A stretch of DNA of 64,000 nucleotides from Bog-756 sp963756515. Lineage in GTDB: Bacteria > Actinomycetota > Acidimicrobiia > Acidimicrobiales > RAAP-2. Below are positions 8,892 through 17,367 of the stretch, one piece after another; within the stretch, counting starts at the first letter, position 1; each line of letters opens with the position of its first letter. Where the stretch lies: positions 448,889-512,888 of the forward strand of contig CAVWNV010000013.1 of NCBI GenBank assembly GCA_963756515.1, written 5' to 3'. The position numbers and the translations under genes are program-made. The notes beneath the pieces were generated by a model. It was not told the DNA's origin. It did no database searches and worked only from the letters and a program-made list of their open reading frames with translations.

Positions 8892-11336
8892 GTGACCCGT
8901 GTCCGCGACACCCTCGGCGGCAAGCAGTTCTTCATCACCGGCGCCACCGGATTCCTGGGCACGGCGTTGGTCGAGCGGATACTCCGGAGTGTCCCGGACA
9001 GCCGGGTGGTCCTGCTCATCCGGCCCGGTCGACGGTCGACGGCCATTCAACGGGCCACCAAGGAGATCCTGAAGAACGACTGCTTCGACCTCTTGAGGAG
9101 CCAGCTCGGCGAACGCTTCGACCGTGAGGTGTCGGCCCGGGTGTCGGCCGTGGCCGGCGACGTTGCCACCGACGGGCTGGGGCTCGACGAGGCCGGCCTG
9201 CAGCTGTTGTCCGAGTGCGACGTGGCGATCCACTCCGCCGCCGCCGTCAGCTTCGACTCCCCGCTCGACTCCGCCGTGGAGGTGAACCTGCTCGGCCCGT
9301 CACGGGTGGCGGCCGCGGTGGTGGACGCCCGGCGTCGCGCCGCCGAACAGGGTCGGGCCGGTCCGGTCCACTTCATCCCGGTGTCCACGGCCTACGTAGC
9401 CGGGACCCACCAGGGCGAAGCCGGCGAGGAACTGTTGGACGGCAATCCCTTCAGCGTCGAGGTGGACTGGAGGAACGAGGTGGCCGCGGCCCGGAGGCAG
9501 CGCGGGGACACCGACGCCGAGTCCCGGACCCCGGCACGCCTGGCCCGCTTCGCCAAGGAGGCGCGGGGCGAGATCGGGGGCGCCGGACTGCATCTCCTGG
9601 CCGAGCGGGCCGAACGCCGACGCGAGGACTGGGTCAAGAAGCAGATGGTCGAGGTGGGTCAGGCCCGGGCCCAGTCGCTCGGATGGCCCGATGCCTACCC
9701 GTACACCAAGGCCCTCGGGGAGCGGGCCCTGGTCAGCCAATTCGGCGACTCTGTGCCCATGACCATCATCCGCCCTTCGATCATCGAATCGGCCCTGGCC
9801 GAGCCGCGACCGGGCTGGATCCGCGGCTTCCGGATGGCCGAGCCCATCATCGTCTCCTACGCCCGGGGCCTGCTCCGCGAGTTCCCGGGGGTCCCCGAGG
9901 GCGTCACCGATGTGATCCCGGTCGACCTGGTGGTGGCGGCCATCATCGCCGTGGCCGGCGAGGCCCTCGAACAGGACCCCGACTCCTACCCCGGCCCGAC
10001 GGTGTACCACGTGGCTTCGGGCGTCCGGAACCCGCTGCGCTACGGCCGCCTGGTGGAACTGGTCCAGGCCTGGTTCACCGAACACCCGCTGTACGACGGC
10101 GATGGCCAACCCATCGTGGTGCCGGCCTGGTCGTTCCCCGGTCGCGGACGGGTCCAACGGCAGCTGTCCCGGGCGTCGAAGGCCATGGACCTGGCCGAAC
10201 GGGTGGTGGGCTCGCTTCCCATCCGCGGTCGTCAGGCCGCCTGGATGGCCGCGCTCGAGGAGCAGCACCTGCTGGCCGACCGGGCCCTCGGTTACGTCGA
10301 GCTGTACGGCGCCTACACCGAGACCGAGGCCCGCTACCGGGTCGACCGCCTCCTCGACCTGTGGGATCGGATGGACCCCGACGACCGGGCCGCCTTCTGT
10401 CTGGATCCGGCCGTGGTGGACTGGGACGCCTACGTGCGGGACATCCACCTGCCCTCCATCATCGAGCACGCCCGGGTCAGGACCTCGCCCGGCAAGTCGA
10501 CCCAACCCTCCCGGGCCGAACGATCTCGCAAGGCCATCCTGTCCCCCGACCGACACCTGGCCGCCTTCGACCTCGAGAACACCTTGATCGCCTCCAACGT
10601 GGTCGACTCCTACGCCTGGCTGGCCTCCCGCCACCTGGCGCCGGCCGAGCGGGCCGCCTTCGTCGCCGATCTGATGGCCGAGGCACCGTCGCTCCTCCTG
10701 CTCGACCGGCGGGACCGCGGGGACTTCCTCCGCTCCTTCTACCGTCGCTACGAGGGGGCCCCCGTCGACCGTCTGCGGGACGACGGCTGGGAGCTCTTCC
10801 ACCATCTGCTGCTGGCCAAGTCGTTTCCCGACGGGATCGCACGGGTCCGGGCCCACCGGGCCCTCGGTCACCGGACGATGCTCATCACCGGGGCCCTCGA
10901 CCTGGTGGTCGAGCCCCTCCGCCCCCTCTTCGACGACATCGTCTGCGCCCGCCTGGGCCAGTCCGACGGCGTGTTCACCGGACGACTCGACGAGCTGCCG
11001 CCCATCGGGGAGGCCCGCGCTCTGGTGCTGGCCGAGTACGCGGAGGCCGAACACCTCCAGCTGGAGCAGTCCATGGCCTATGCCGATTCGGCCAGCGACC
11101 TGCCCATGCTGGAGGCGGTGGGATTCCCGGTGGCCGTCAACCCCGAGGCCAAGCTGGCCGCCATCGCCCGGCGACGCGGCTGGCACGTCGAGCACTGGCA
11201 CCAGGCCGACGGTGGCTCCCAACCCGTCCTGCCCCTCGGGCCGATCGACCGCCGGGGATCACTCGGACGCGGCCGGACCAGTCCGGCCGCTCTGGCCGGG
11301 GCGGCCCGGCGACTGGCTGTCGGAGCGCGCCGGTGA
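8892..11336 (+). CDS. fatty acyl-CoA reductase (SDR) fused to HAD-IB hydrolase
   Basis: An 814-residue two-domain protein. The N-terminal half is an extended SDR of the fatty acyl-CoA reductase type, with ITGATGFLGT (15-24) for NADPH and YPYTK (Tyr269/Lys273) as catalytic pair, and a C-terminal sterile-like region before about residue 540. Such enzymes reduce acyl-CoA or acyl-ACP to aldehyde or alcohol. The second half (about 555-790) is a HAD-IB phosphatase-like domain; motif I reads DLENT from Asp560, with Glu in place of the second Asp, and motif IV is YADSASDLPML. The GTG start fits the spacing behind the palindrome. It leads a four-gene overlapping operon. Confidence 0.87.
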   Translation: MTRVRDTLGGKQFFITGATGFLGTALVERILRSVPDSRVVLLIRPGRRSTAIQRATKEILKNDCFDLLRSQLGERFDREVSARVSAVAGDVATDGLGLDEAGLQLLSECDVAIHSAAAVSFDSPLDSAVEVNLLGPSRVAAAVVDARRRAAEQGRAGPVHFIPVSTAYVAGTHQGEAGEELLDGNPFSVEVDWRNEVAAARRQRGDTDAESRTPARLARFAKEARGEIGGAGLHLLAERAERRREDWVKKQMVEVGQARAQSLGWPDAYPYTKALGERALVSQFGDSVPMTIIRPSIIESALAEPRPGWIRGFRMAEPIIVSYARGLLREFPGVPEGVTDVIPVDLVVAAIIAVAGEALEQDPDSYPGPTVYHVASGVRNPLRYGRLVELVQAWFTEHPLYDGDGQPIVVPAWSFPGRGRVQRQLSRASKAMDLAERVVGSLPIRGRQAAWMAALEEQHLLADRALGYVELYGAYTETEARYRVDRLLDLWDRMDPDDRAAFCLDPAVVDWDAYVRDIHLPSIIEHARVRTSPGKSTQPSRAERSRKAILSPDRHLAAFDLENTLIASNVVDSYAWLASRHLAPAERAAFVADLMAEAPSLLLLDRRDRGDFLRSFYRRYEGAPVDRLRDDGWELFHHLLLAKSFPDGIARVRAHRALGHRTMLITGALDLVVEPLRPLFDDIVCARLGQSDGVFTGRLDELPPIGEARALVLAEYAEAEHLQLEQSMAYADSASDLPMLEAVGFPVAVNPEAKLAAIARRRGWHVEHWHQADGGSQPVLPLGPIDRRGSLGRGRTSPAALAGAARRLAVGARR

Positions 11337-12568
11337 CGTCGTTGGTCTTCGAGAGGAACGTGCCCCGGTACGCGGCGTCGCGGGTGGCGTCGCTGCTCGG
11401 CTCGGGCCGGGGCGCGGGGATCGGACCCCTCCAACTGCTCGACACCACGACACCCGAGCTGCCCGGCGAGGACTGGTTCCACCTGCGTCCGCTGCTGTCG
11501 GGGATCTGCGGGTCGGACCTGGCCACACTGGACGGTCGGAGCTCGCGGTACTTCGAGGACATGGTGAGCTTCCCCTTCGTCCCCGGTCACGAGGTCGTGG
11601 GTACCCTCGAAGACGGCGGCATCGACCACGACGGGCGTCGCCTCGAACCAGGAGCGCGTGCCGTCATCGAGCCCGTCCTGGGCTGTGCACCCCGACGGAT
11701 CGACCCCCGGTGTCCCTCCTGTGCCGAGGGGAACACCGGACTGTGCAGCAACGTGGCCTTCGGTGCGCTCGAGCCCGGGCTCCAGACCGGGTTCTGCGCC
11801 GACACCGGTGGGGGCTGGTCCACTACCGCACTCTGCGCCCACTCCTCACAACTGCACGCGGTTCCCGACTCCTTCTCCGACGAGGATGCAGTCGTGGTGG
11901 AGCCCACGGCCTGTGCCGTGCACGCCGCGCTGTCGGCCGGGATCAACCCCGGGGACGTCGTCGCCGTGGTCGGTGCCGGAACCCTCGGCCTCACCACCAC
12001 GGCCGCACTCGACGGCCTGATCCGCCCGGCCGTCCCCTGCACGGTGATGGTCGGGGCCAAGCACGCCCATCAGCGTCGGGTGGCCTCCGAGCTGGGTGCC
12101 GACCATGTCGTGCCGCCGGATCAGCTGGCCCGCGCCGTGCGCCGCACCGCGGGCTCTTTGGTCCTGGCCGGTCGACTGACCGACGGCGCCGACGTCGTTT
12201 TCGACTGTGTCGGGTCCTCGGAGTCCATCACCCAGTCGCTGGCCATGGTGCGGCCGCGCGGCCGGCTGGTGCTCGTCGGCATGCCCGGCAAGGTCTCGGT
12301 CGACCTGGCCCCGCTGTGGCATCGCGAGCTCACCCTGGTCGGCGCCTACGCCTACGGTCACGACTCCTCCCCCACCGCTCCGGCCTCCAATCGCACCTTC
12401 ACCCTGGCCATCGACCTGGTGGGCTCGGCCGGCCTGGGCTCGCTGGTATCGGCCACGTATCCACTGGAGCGCTACGAGGAGGCCATCGCCCATGCCGGTG
12501 CGGCCGGCCGTCGGGGCGCAGTGAAGGTGGCCTTCGATCTTCGCAAGCGGAAGGGAGGGCCCCGATGA
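11333..12568 (+). CDS. zinc-dependent alcohol dehydrogenase (MDR family)
   Basis: A 411-residue medium-chain dehydrogenase starting at GTG 11333, overlapping the upstream stop (GTGA). The catalytic zinc site shows SGICGSDL and PGHEVVG, the structural-zinc loop has CPSCAEGNTGLC, and VVGAGTLGLTT is the nucleotide-binding turn. The family oxidises alcohols or reduces aldehydes with NAD(P)H. In this operon it could act on the aldehyde or alcohol from the acyl-CoA reductase, or on a polyol headgroup; which one is inference. Confidence 0.88.
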   Translation: MTSLVFERNVPRYAASRVASLLGSGRGAGIGPLQLLDTTTPELPGEDWFHLRPLLSGICGSDLATLDGRSSRYFEDMVSFPFVPGHEVVGTLEDGGIDHDGRRLEPGARAVIEPVLGCAPRRIDPRCPSCAEGNTGLCSNVAFGALEPGLQTGFCADTGGGWSTTALCAHSSQLHAVPDSFSDEDAVVVEPTACAVHAALSAGINPGDVVAVVGAGTLGLTTTAALDGLIRPAVPCTVMVGAKHAHQRRVASELGADHVVPPDQLARAVRRTAGSLVLAGRLTDGADVVFDCVGSSESITQSLAMVRPRGRLVLVGMPGKVSVDLAPLWHRELTLVGAYAYGHDSSPTAPASNRTFTLAIDLVGSAGLGSLVSATYPLERYEEAIAHAGAAGRRGAVKVAFDLRKRKGGPR

Positions 12569-14154
12569 GCCCCAGACCCGGCTTCGTACTCGACGTCGAC
12601 CGCTCCACCCCGCCCACCCTGTTCTGGCACGGTGAGCGGTTCAGCCTCGAGCGGCTGCCGGAGGGGAGCCGGGTCGTGTACGCCCCTGAGCCCATCGATC
12701 CGCTGACCGACCCGTCGGCGGCCATCCGGGCCGCGCTGCACAACCCGATCGGCGACCAGGACCCGCTCCCGGCCCTGCTGCGGCCGGGCATGACGCTGAC
12801 CATCGCCTTCGACGACATCTCCCTCCCGCTCCCTCCCATGGAACGACCCGACATCCGTCAGATGGTCATCGAGCAGGTACTCGACCTGGCCGCCGAGGCC
12901 GGCGTGGACGACGTGGCCCTGATCGTGGCGTTGGCCCTCCACCGACGCATGACCGAGGCCGAGCTCCGGCACGCCATAGGCGACCGCATCTACGAGGCAT
13001 TCGCCCCGAACGGGCTCCTGACCCAGCACGATGCCGAGGATCCCGACGCCCTGGTCCATGTGGGCCTCACCGAACAGGGTGAGGACGTCGAGATCAACAA
13101 ACGGGCGGCCGAGAGCGACCTGCTCGTCTACGTCAACGTGAACCTGGTGGCCATGGACGGCGGGCACAAGAGCGTGGCCACCGGACTGGCCAGCTACAAG
13201 AGCCTCCGACACCACCACAATCCCCAGACCATGCAGCAGAGCCGGTCGTTCATGGATCAGCACCGGTCCGAACTCCACTCCTCCAACTGGCGCATGGGCC
13301 GCCTGATCGCCGACAGCGGCATCAGGGTGTTCCAGATCGAGACCACCCTCAACAACGACACCTTCCCCACCGCCTTCCACTTCCTCCAGAAACGGGAGTG
13401 GGAGTGGGGGGCCCGGGACCGGTTGGGCTACCTGGCCGCGTCCAGGGCCCTGGACCACACCCCGACCCGCATCGCCCGCCAGATCTTCCACTCGGTCAAG
13501 GCACCCCACCGTATGACCTCGGTCCAGGCCGGCGAAGTGGAGGCCGTGCACGCCGTGACCACCGAGAACGTCTGGCGCCAGCAGGGCGTCGTGGTCGAGG
13601 GTCAGACCGACATCTTGACCATGGGACTCCCCTACATCAGCCCCTACAACGTGAACTCGATCCTCAATCCGATCCTCGTGGCCTGTCTGGGGCTCGGCTA
13701 CCTCTTCAACATGTACCGCGGCAAGCCACTGGTGCGGGAGGGCGGCGTCCTGATCATGACCCATCCCACGCCGTGGGAGTTCAACCCGGTGCACCACCCG
13801 AGCTACATCGACTTCTTCGAACAGGTCCTGAGCGAGACCACCGACCCGATCGAGGTGGCCGACCGGTTCGAGGAGTCGTACGCCACCGATCCCTGGTACA
13901 TCCACCTGTACCGGACCGGACACGCCTACCACGGCGTCCATCCCTTCTACATGTGGTACTGGTGCGCCCACGCCCTCCAGCACCTCGGCGCCGTGATCAT
14001 CGTCGGCGGGGACCCCGCCGCCGTCCACCGTCTCGGCTTCCGGGCCGCGTCGACGCTGGCCGACGCCCTCGAGATGGCTGCCGACGTGGTCGGTCCGGCT
14101 CCGTCGTTGACCCACCTCCACGCGCCACCGATCCTGATGGCCGACGTCCAGTGA
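12565..14154 (+). CDS. LarA-like (DUF2088) protein
   Basis: A 529-residue protein starting at ATG 12565 in an ATGA overlap. It resembles the lactate racemase LarA family, which uses a nickel-pincer nucleotide to racemise or epimerise 2-hydroxy acids. VALALHRRMTEAEL (His126) matches the N-terminal His motif and DGGHKSVATG (Lys202) the Lys that tethers the pincer cofactor. The His expected about ten residues before that Lys is not apparent (the stretch reads VNVNLVAMD), and the protein is about 100 residues longer than LarA. It may therefore be a divergent member with another substrate or no cofactor. No larB, larC or larE is present in the window. Confidence 0.75.
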   Translation: MSPRPGFVLDVDRSTPPTLFWHGERFSLERLPEGSRVVYAPEPIDPLTDPSAAIRAALHNPIGDQDPLPALLRPGMTLTIAFDDISLPLPPMERPDIRQMVIEQVLDLAAEAGVDDVALIVALALHRRMTEAELRHAIGDRIYEAFAPNGLLTQHDAEDPDALVHVGLTEQGEDVEINKRAAESDLLVYVNVNLVAMDGGHKSVATGLASYKSLRHHHNPQTMQQSRSFMDQHRSELHSSNWRMGRLIADSGIRVFQIETTLNNDTFPTAFHFLQKREWEWGARDRLGYLAASRALDHTPTRIARQIFHSVKAPHRMTSVQAGEVEAVHAVTTENVWRQQGVVVEGQTDILTMGLPYISPYNVNSILNPILVACLGLGYLFNMYRGKPLVREGGVLIMTHPTPWEFNPVHHPSYIDFFEQVLSETTDPIEVADRFEESYATDPWYIHLYRTGHAYHGVHPFYMWYWCAHALQHLGAVIIVGGDPAAVHRLGFRAASTLADALEMAADVVGPAPSLTHLHAPPILMADVQ

Positions 14155-15188
14155 GTCCGTCGCCGGGTTCGTCGAGTTCGCTGCGGCCGGCCCGGGCCGT
14201 CCGGACCGACGCCCGCCTGGGCAGCCGGGGCGAGACATCCAGACGTGGGCGGTGGCGCGATCTGGGCCCGTCGGCGCTACTGGCGCGGGCCGGCCGCACC
14301 CGGTTCCCCCTGGCCGCGCCCAGTTGGCCGGAGTCGGTCCCCCGACCGATGGCCAAGCCCGAGCTCGGGGTGTACTACGACACCGAATGGGCCCGGCGCT
14401 ACCCGGTCCGGTTGGCCCGGGCCATGGTGCTCGACAATCTCACCCGTCCCGTCACCCACCTCCTCGCCTCCCCGCTGGTCCGCGGGGACGAGTCCCTCAT
14501 CGGACTCGACGCGCCGGTCATCTTCGCCGCCAACCACGCCAGCCACGCCGACACCCCCCTCCTGTTGAGTTGCCTCCCTCTCCGCTTCCGTCATCGCACC
14601 GTGGTGGCGGCGGCGGCCGACTACTTCTTCGACCGGCGGTGGAAGGCCGACGCCTGGTCGTTCCTGCTGGCCGCCATTCCCATCGAGCGCACCAAGATCA
14701 ACCGGCGCTCGGTGGACCTGGCCGCCGAACTGGTGGAGGACGGCTGGAATCTCATGATCTTCCCCGAAGGCGGTCGATCACCGGACGGATGGGCCCAGAC
14801 GTTCCACCCCGGTGGCGCCGCCTACCTGGCCACCCGCACCGGCCGGCCGGTGGTGCCCGTCCATCTGGACGGAACCCGCCACATCCTGCCCAAGGGCCGC
14901 AAAGGCATCCACCGGACCCGGACCACGGTCACCTTCGGCACGCCCCTGATGGCGGCGGAAGGCGAGAACCCCCGCCGGTTCGGTGTGCGCGTCGAGGCCG
15001 CCGTGGCCACCATGGCCGATGAGGCCCGTTCCGACTGGTGGACAGCTCGCAAACAGGCCGCCGCCGGTGTCACACCTCGACTGCAGGGTCCCGAGGCCGC
15101 CCCGTGGCGCCGGTCGTGGATGCTGTCGGAACCACCCCACCACCGTGACCGCGACGAAGGCGTCGACTGGCCCCTACGGAGCCGCTGA
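14151..15188 (+). CDS. PlsC-type 1-acylglycerol-3-phosphate acyltransferase
   Basis: A 345-residue acyltransferase whose start GTG 14151 overlaps the upstream stop. The catalytic HX4D box is NHASHAD and the phosphate-binding motif is FPEGGRSPDG, followed by a PVVPVHLDG strand. PlsC family enzymes esterify an acyl chain onto a lysophosphatidate-like acceptor at the membrane. About 65 N-terminal residues are basic and disordered; an internal ATG at 14349 would give the compact form. As last gene of the operon it points to assembly of an unusual glycerolipid or wax-like product. Confidence 0.87.
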   Translation: MSPSPGSSSSLRPARAVRTDARLGSRGETSRRGRWRDLGPSALLARAGRTRFPLAAPSWPESVPRPMAKPELGVYYDTEWARRYPVRLARAMVLDNLTRPVTHLLASPLVRGDESLIGLDAPVIFAANHASHADTPLLLSCLPLRFRHRTVVAAAADYFFDRRWKADAWSFLLAAIPIERTKINRRSVDLAAELVEDGWNLMIFPEGGRSPDGWAQTFHPGGAAYLATRTGRPVVPVHLDGTRHILPKGRKGIHRTRTTVTFGTPLMAAEGENPRRFGVRVEAAVATMADEARSDWWTARKQAAAGVTPRLQGPEAAPWRRSWMLSEPPHHRDRDEGVDWPLRSR

Positions 15189-15196
15189 GGACCCGG

Positions 15197-16009
15197 TCAG
15201 GAAAGACGACGACGTCGTCGTCGTCGAGCCCGGCCGGAGCGGCCCGCGTCGGCCGCGGCCGACAGGCGCTCCCGACGCAGCTCCAGCTCCCCGACGTCCT
15301 CCAACGGAGCCAGCTCGACCGGGGCATCGGTGGAGGACAGGGCCCAGCCGAGCAGGAGATCGGCCAGCTCGGTGTTGCGAGCCAGGAGGGGGCCGTGCAG
15401 GTACGTGCCGAACACCTTGTCGGACCAGGCCCCCTCGGTCCCGTCCCCGCTCCCGTTGCCCACACCCTGCTCGACCGTGGCCACGGCCCGGGCGCCCGAT
15501 CCGACGACGGTGACCCCACCGTGGTTCTCGAACCCGGTCAGGGACGGAAGCGGTCCTCCCCCCGACAGGTGCGGACCGCCGGGTGCGGGCGACGCCACGA
15601 GCTCCCCCACGGCGCGCGCCCCGGTGCCCTTGCGGGTGGCCACGTCGAGCAGACCCAGTCCCTCGTGCGGGCGGTCGTCGCGGTCGGGGAACGACCGGCC
15701 CAGCAGTTGGTAGCCGGCACACACCCCGAGCACGACCGCACCCCGCTCGACCGCCCGCAGCAGGGTGCCGTCGGCCCGCAGCGCGGTGGCGGCGCGCACC
15801 TGGGGGCCGTCCTCGCCCCCGCCGATGCAGTAGATGTCGGCGTCGGGGAGGGGGCGGTCGGAGTAGGCCTCGACGACACGGGCGGGGATGCCTCGCCAGG
15901 TCGCCCGCCGGGCCAGCACCAATCCGTTCCCTCCGTCGCCGTAGGTACCGAGGAGGTCCGGGTACACGACGACGACGGTGAGCGACGTCCCGGTACCGGA
16001 GGCGGTCAC
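15197..16009 (-). CDS. gatD: lipid II isoglutaminyl synthase, glutaminase subunit
   Basis: A 270-residue class I glutamine amidotransferase of the GatD/CobB-CobQ type. It supplies ammonia to MurT for amidation of the D-Glu alpha-carboxyl of lipid II on the cytoplasmic side. The nucleophile lies in GVCAGYQLLG and the catalytic His in GTYLHGPLLARN. GTG 16009 overlaps the murT stop, which sets the start and indicates tight coupling. The C-terminus ends in an Arg-rich tail. The pair is expected in actinobacteria. Confidence 0.92.
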   Translation of the reverse strand: MTASGTGTSLTVVVVYPDLLGTYGDGGNGLVLARRATWRGIPARVVEAYSDRPLPDADIYCIGGGEDGPQVRAATALRADGTLLRAVERGAVVLGVCAGYQLLGRSFPDRDDRPHEGLGLLDVATRKGTGARAVGELVASPAPGGPHLSGGGPLPSLTGFENHGGVTVVGSGARAVATVEQGVGNGSGDGTEGAWSDKVFGTYLHGPLLARNTELADLLLGWALSSTDAPVELAPLEDVGELELRRERLSAAADAGRSGRARRRRRRRLS

Positions 16010-17367
16010 AGGCGACCCCGGAGGTCGGCGAAGGCGGTGTAGTTGCCCACGAAATCGACCGCGGCCGCCGGCGAAGAGGGGGCGTCGTCGACGGCACGGT
16101 CGATGGCACGGTCGACGGCGTCGAGCGGATCGGCCACCACGGTGCAGTCGACCTCGGCATAACGCAGTCGCACGGCCAGATCGCGACGCCGGTCGCCGGT
16201 GACCACGACCGTCCGGTGGGTCAGGCGCTCGAAGGGAACGTCCCACAGCCAGCTGGTGTCGAGACCGTCAGCCACCCGGGCGTTGACGGAGAGGACCACC
16301 GGTCCACCCGGCGTCCTGACCCCGCCCTCGCTCTCGTCCTCGTCCAACAGGTCGAACAGGGCCGTCCAGCCGGCCGGGTTCTTGGCCAGCAGCAGCCGGA
16401 CAGGGCGACCCCGCCGCACCGTGGCCGAGAACCTCCCGGCCACCTGATCGACCGACGCCATCCGGTCCAGGGCGCCGTCCACCATCGAGGCCAGCCCGGT
16501 CGGATCGGAAGGCGGCACCTCGGCCATGAACGGGGCGGCCATGGCCGCCATGGCCGCATTGGCCCGGTTGAACTGGCCCGGGATGGCGAGCACCAGACGG
16601 TGACGGGATCCGTCCGCGCCCACCAGGGAGGCACCCTCGACCCACGCGTGGCGCTCGGGACGGCCCAGCGGGCACCGATCGCACGACCAGCCGCCGGAGC
16701 GGTCGAAGGTGATCCGGCCGCCACACGACGGGCACCCCACCGCGTCGTGGCGCCAGACCTGTCCGGCCCCCACCCAGCAGACCTCAGGGGCGGCCAGGGC
16801 GGCCCACGCCACCATGGGATCGTCGGCGTTGGCGACCACCCGCGTGCCCGGCGAGCCGGTGGTGAGCCGCCCGAGGGCGGTCCGCCAGCGGTCGACCATC
16901 ATGCGCACCTCGGAGATACGGTCCAGCTGGTCCCGCGACAGGTTGAGCAGGACGACGACACGGGGAGCCGTCTCCTCCACCAGCCGGCCCAGGTATCCCT
17001 CGTCCACTTCCAGGACGGCGGGGGCGGACGGGGTCGACCCCACCAAAGCAGCCACGTGGCCGGCCGGCATGTTGGCCCCGGTGGCGTTGGAGGCGACGGC
17101 CGGACCGTCGGCGGAAGTGAGGGCGGCCGCCAGCAGCCGGGTGGTGGTGGTCTTCCCGTTGGTCCCCGTGACCAGCGCGATCCTCCGGTCGTGGGCCAGC
17201 GTGGCCAGCAGCGATGGGTCGATGGCCAGACCGACCCGACCACCGGCCACGGTCCCGCTCCCCCGGCCCAAGGTCCGTGACAGCCAGTTGGACAGGGTCA
17301 GCGCCCCCACCGCCACCGAGGCCCGCGCCGTCAGCGCGGGCGAGGAGGTGCGGGTCGAGACGCTCAC
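16006..17367 (-). CDS. murT: lipid II isoglutaminyl synthase, Mur ligase-like subunit
   Basis: A 453-residue Mur ligase family protein that activates the D-Glu carboxyl with ATP for amidation by GatD. The P-loop is VTGTNGKTTTTRLL; the MurT-specific zinc ribbon is CPSCGG with CDRCPLG; and a DUF1727-type C-terminal domain follows. GTG 17367 overlaps the upstream HAD-PlsC stop and the gene end overlaps gatD, so three genes form one translationally linked operon. The complete motifs indicate an active enzyme. Confidence 0.93.
   Translation of the reverse strand: MSVSTRTSSPALTARASVAVGALTLSNWLSRTLGRGSGTVAGGRVGLAIDPSLLATLAHDRRIALVTGTNGKTTTTRLLAAALTSADGPAVASNATGANMPAGHVAALVGSTPSAPAVLEVDEGYLGRLVEETAPRVVVLLNLSRDQLDRISEVRMMVDRWRTALGRLTTGSPGTRVVANADDPMVAWAALAAPEVCWVGAGQVWRHDAVGCPSCGGRITFDRSGGWSCDRCPLGRPERHAWVEGASLVGADGSRHRLVLAIPGQFNRANAAMAAMAAPFMAEVPPSDPTGLASMVDGALDRMASVDQVAGRFSATVRRGRPVRLLLAKNPAGWTALFDLLDEDESEGGVRTPGGPVVLSVNARVADGLDTSWLWDVPFERLTHRTVVVTGDRRRDLAVRLRYAEVDCTVVADPLDAVDRAIDRAVDDAPSSPAAAVDFVGNYTAFADLRGRL

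Noticed and set aside
9300..11222. Long reverse-strand open frame of 640 codons
   Set aside because: It lies entirely antisense to the acyl-CoA reductase/HAD gene, whose motifs are clear. Long mirror frames are common in GC-rich coding DNA.
12472..14238. Reverse-strand open frame of 588 codons
   Set aside because: Antisense to the LarA-like gene; composition is dominated by Gly, His and Val typical of shadow frames.
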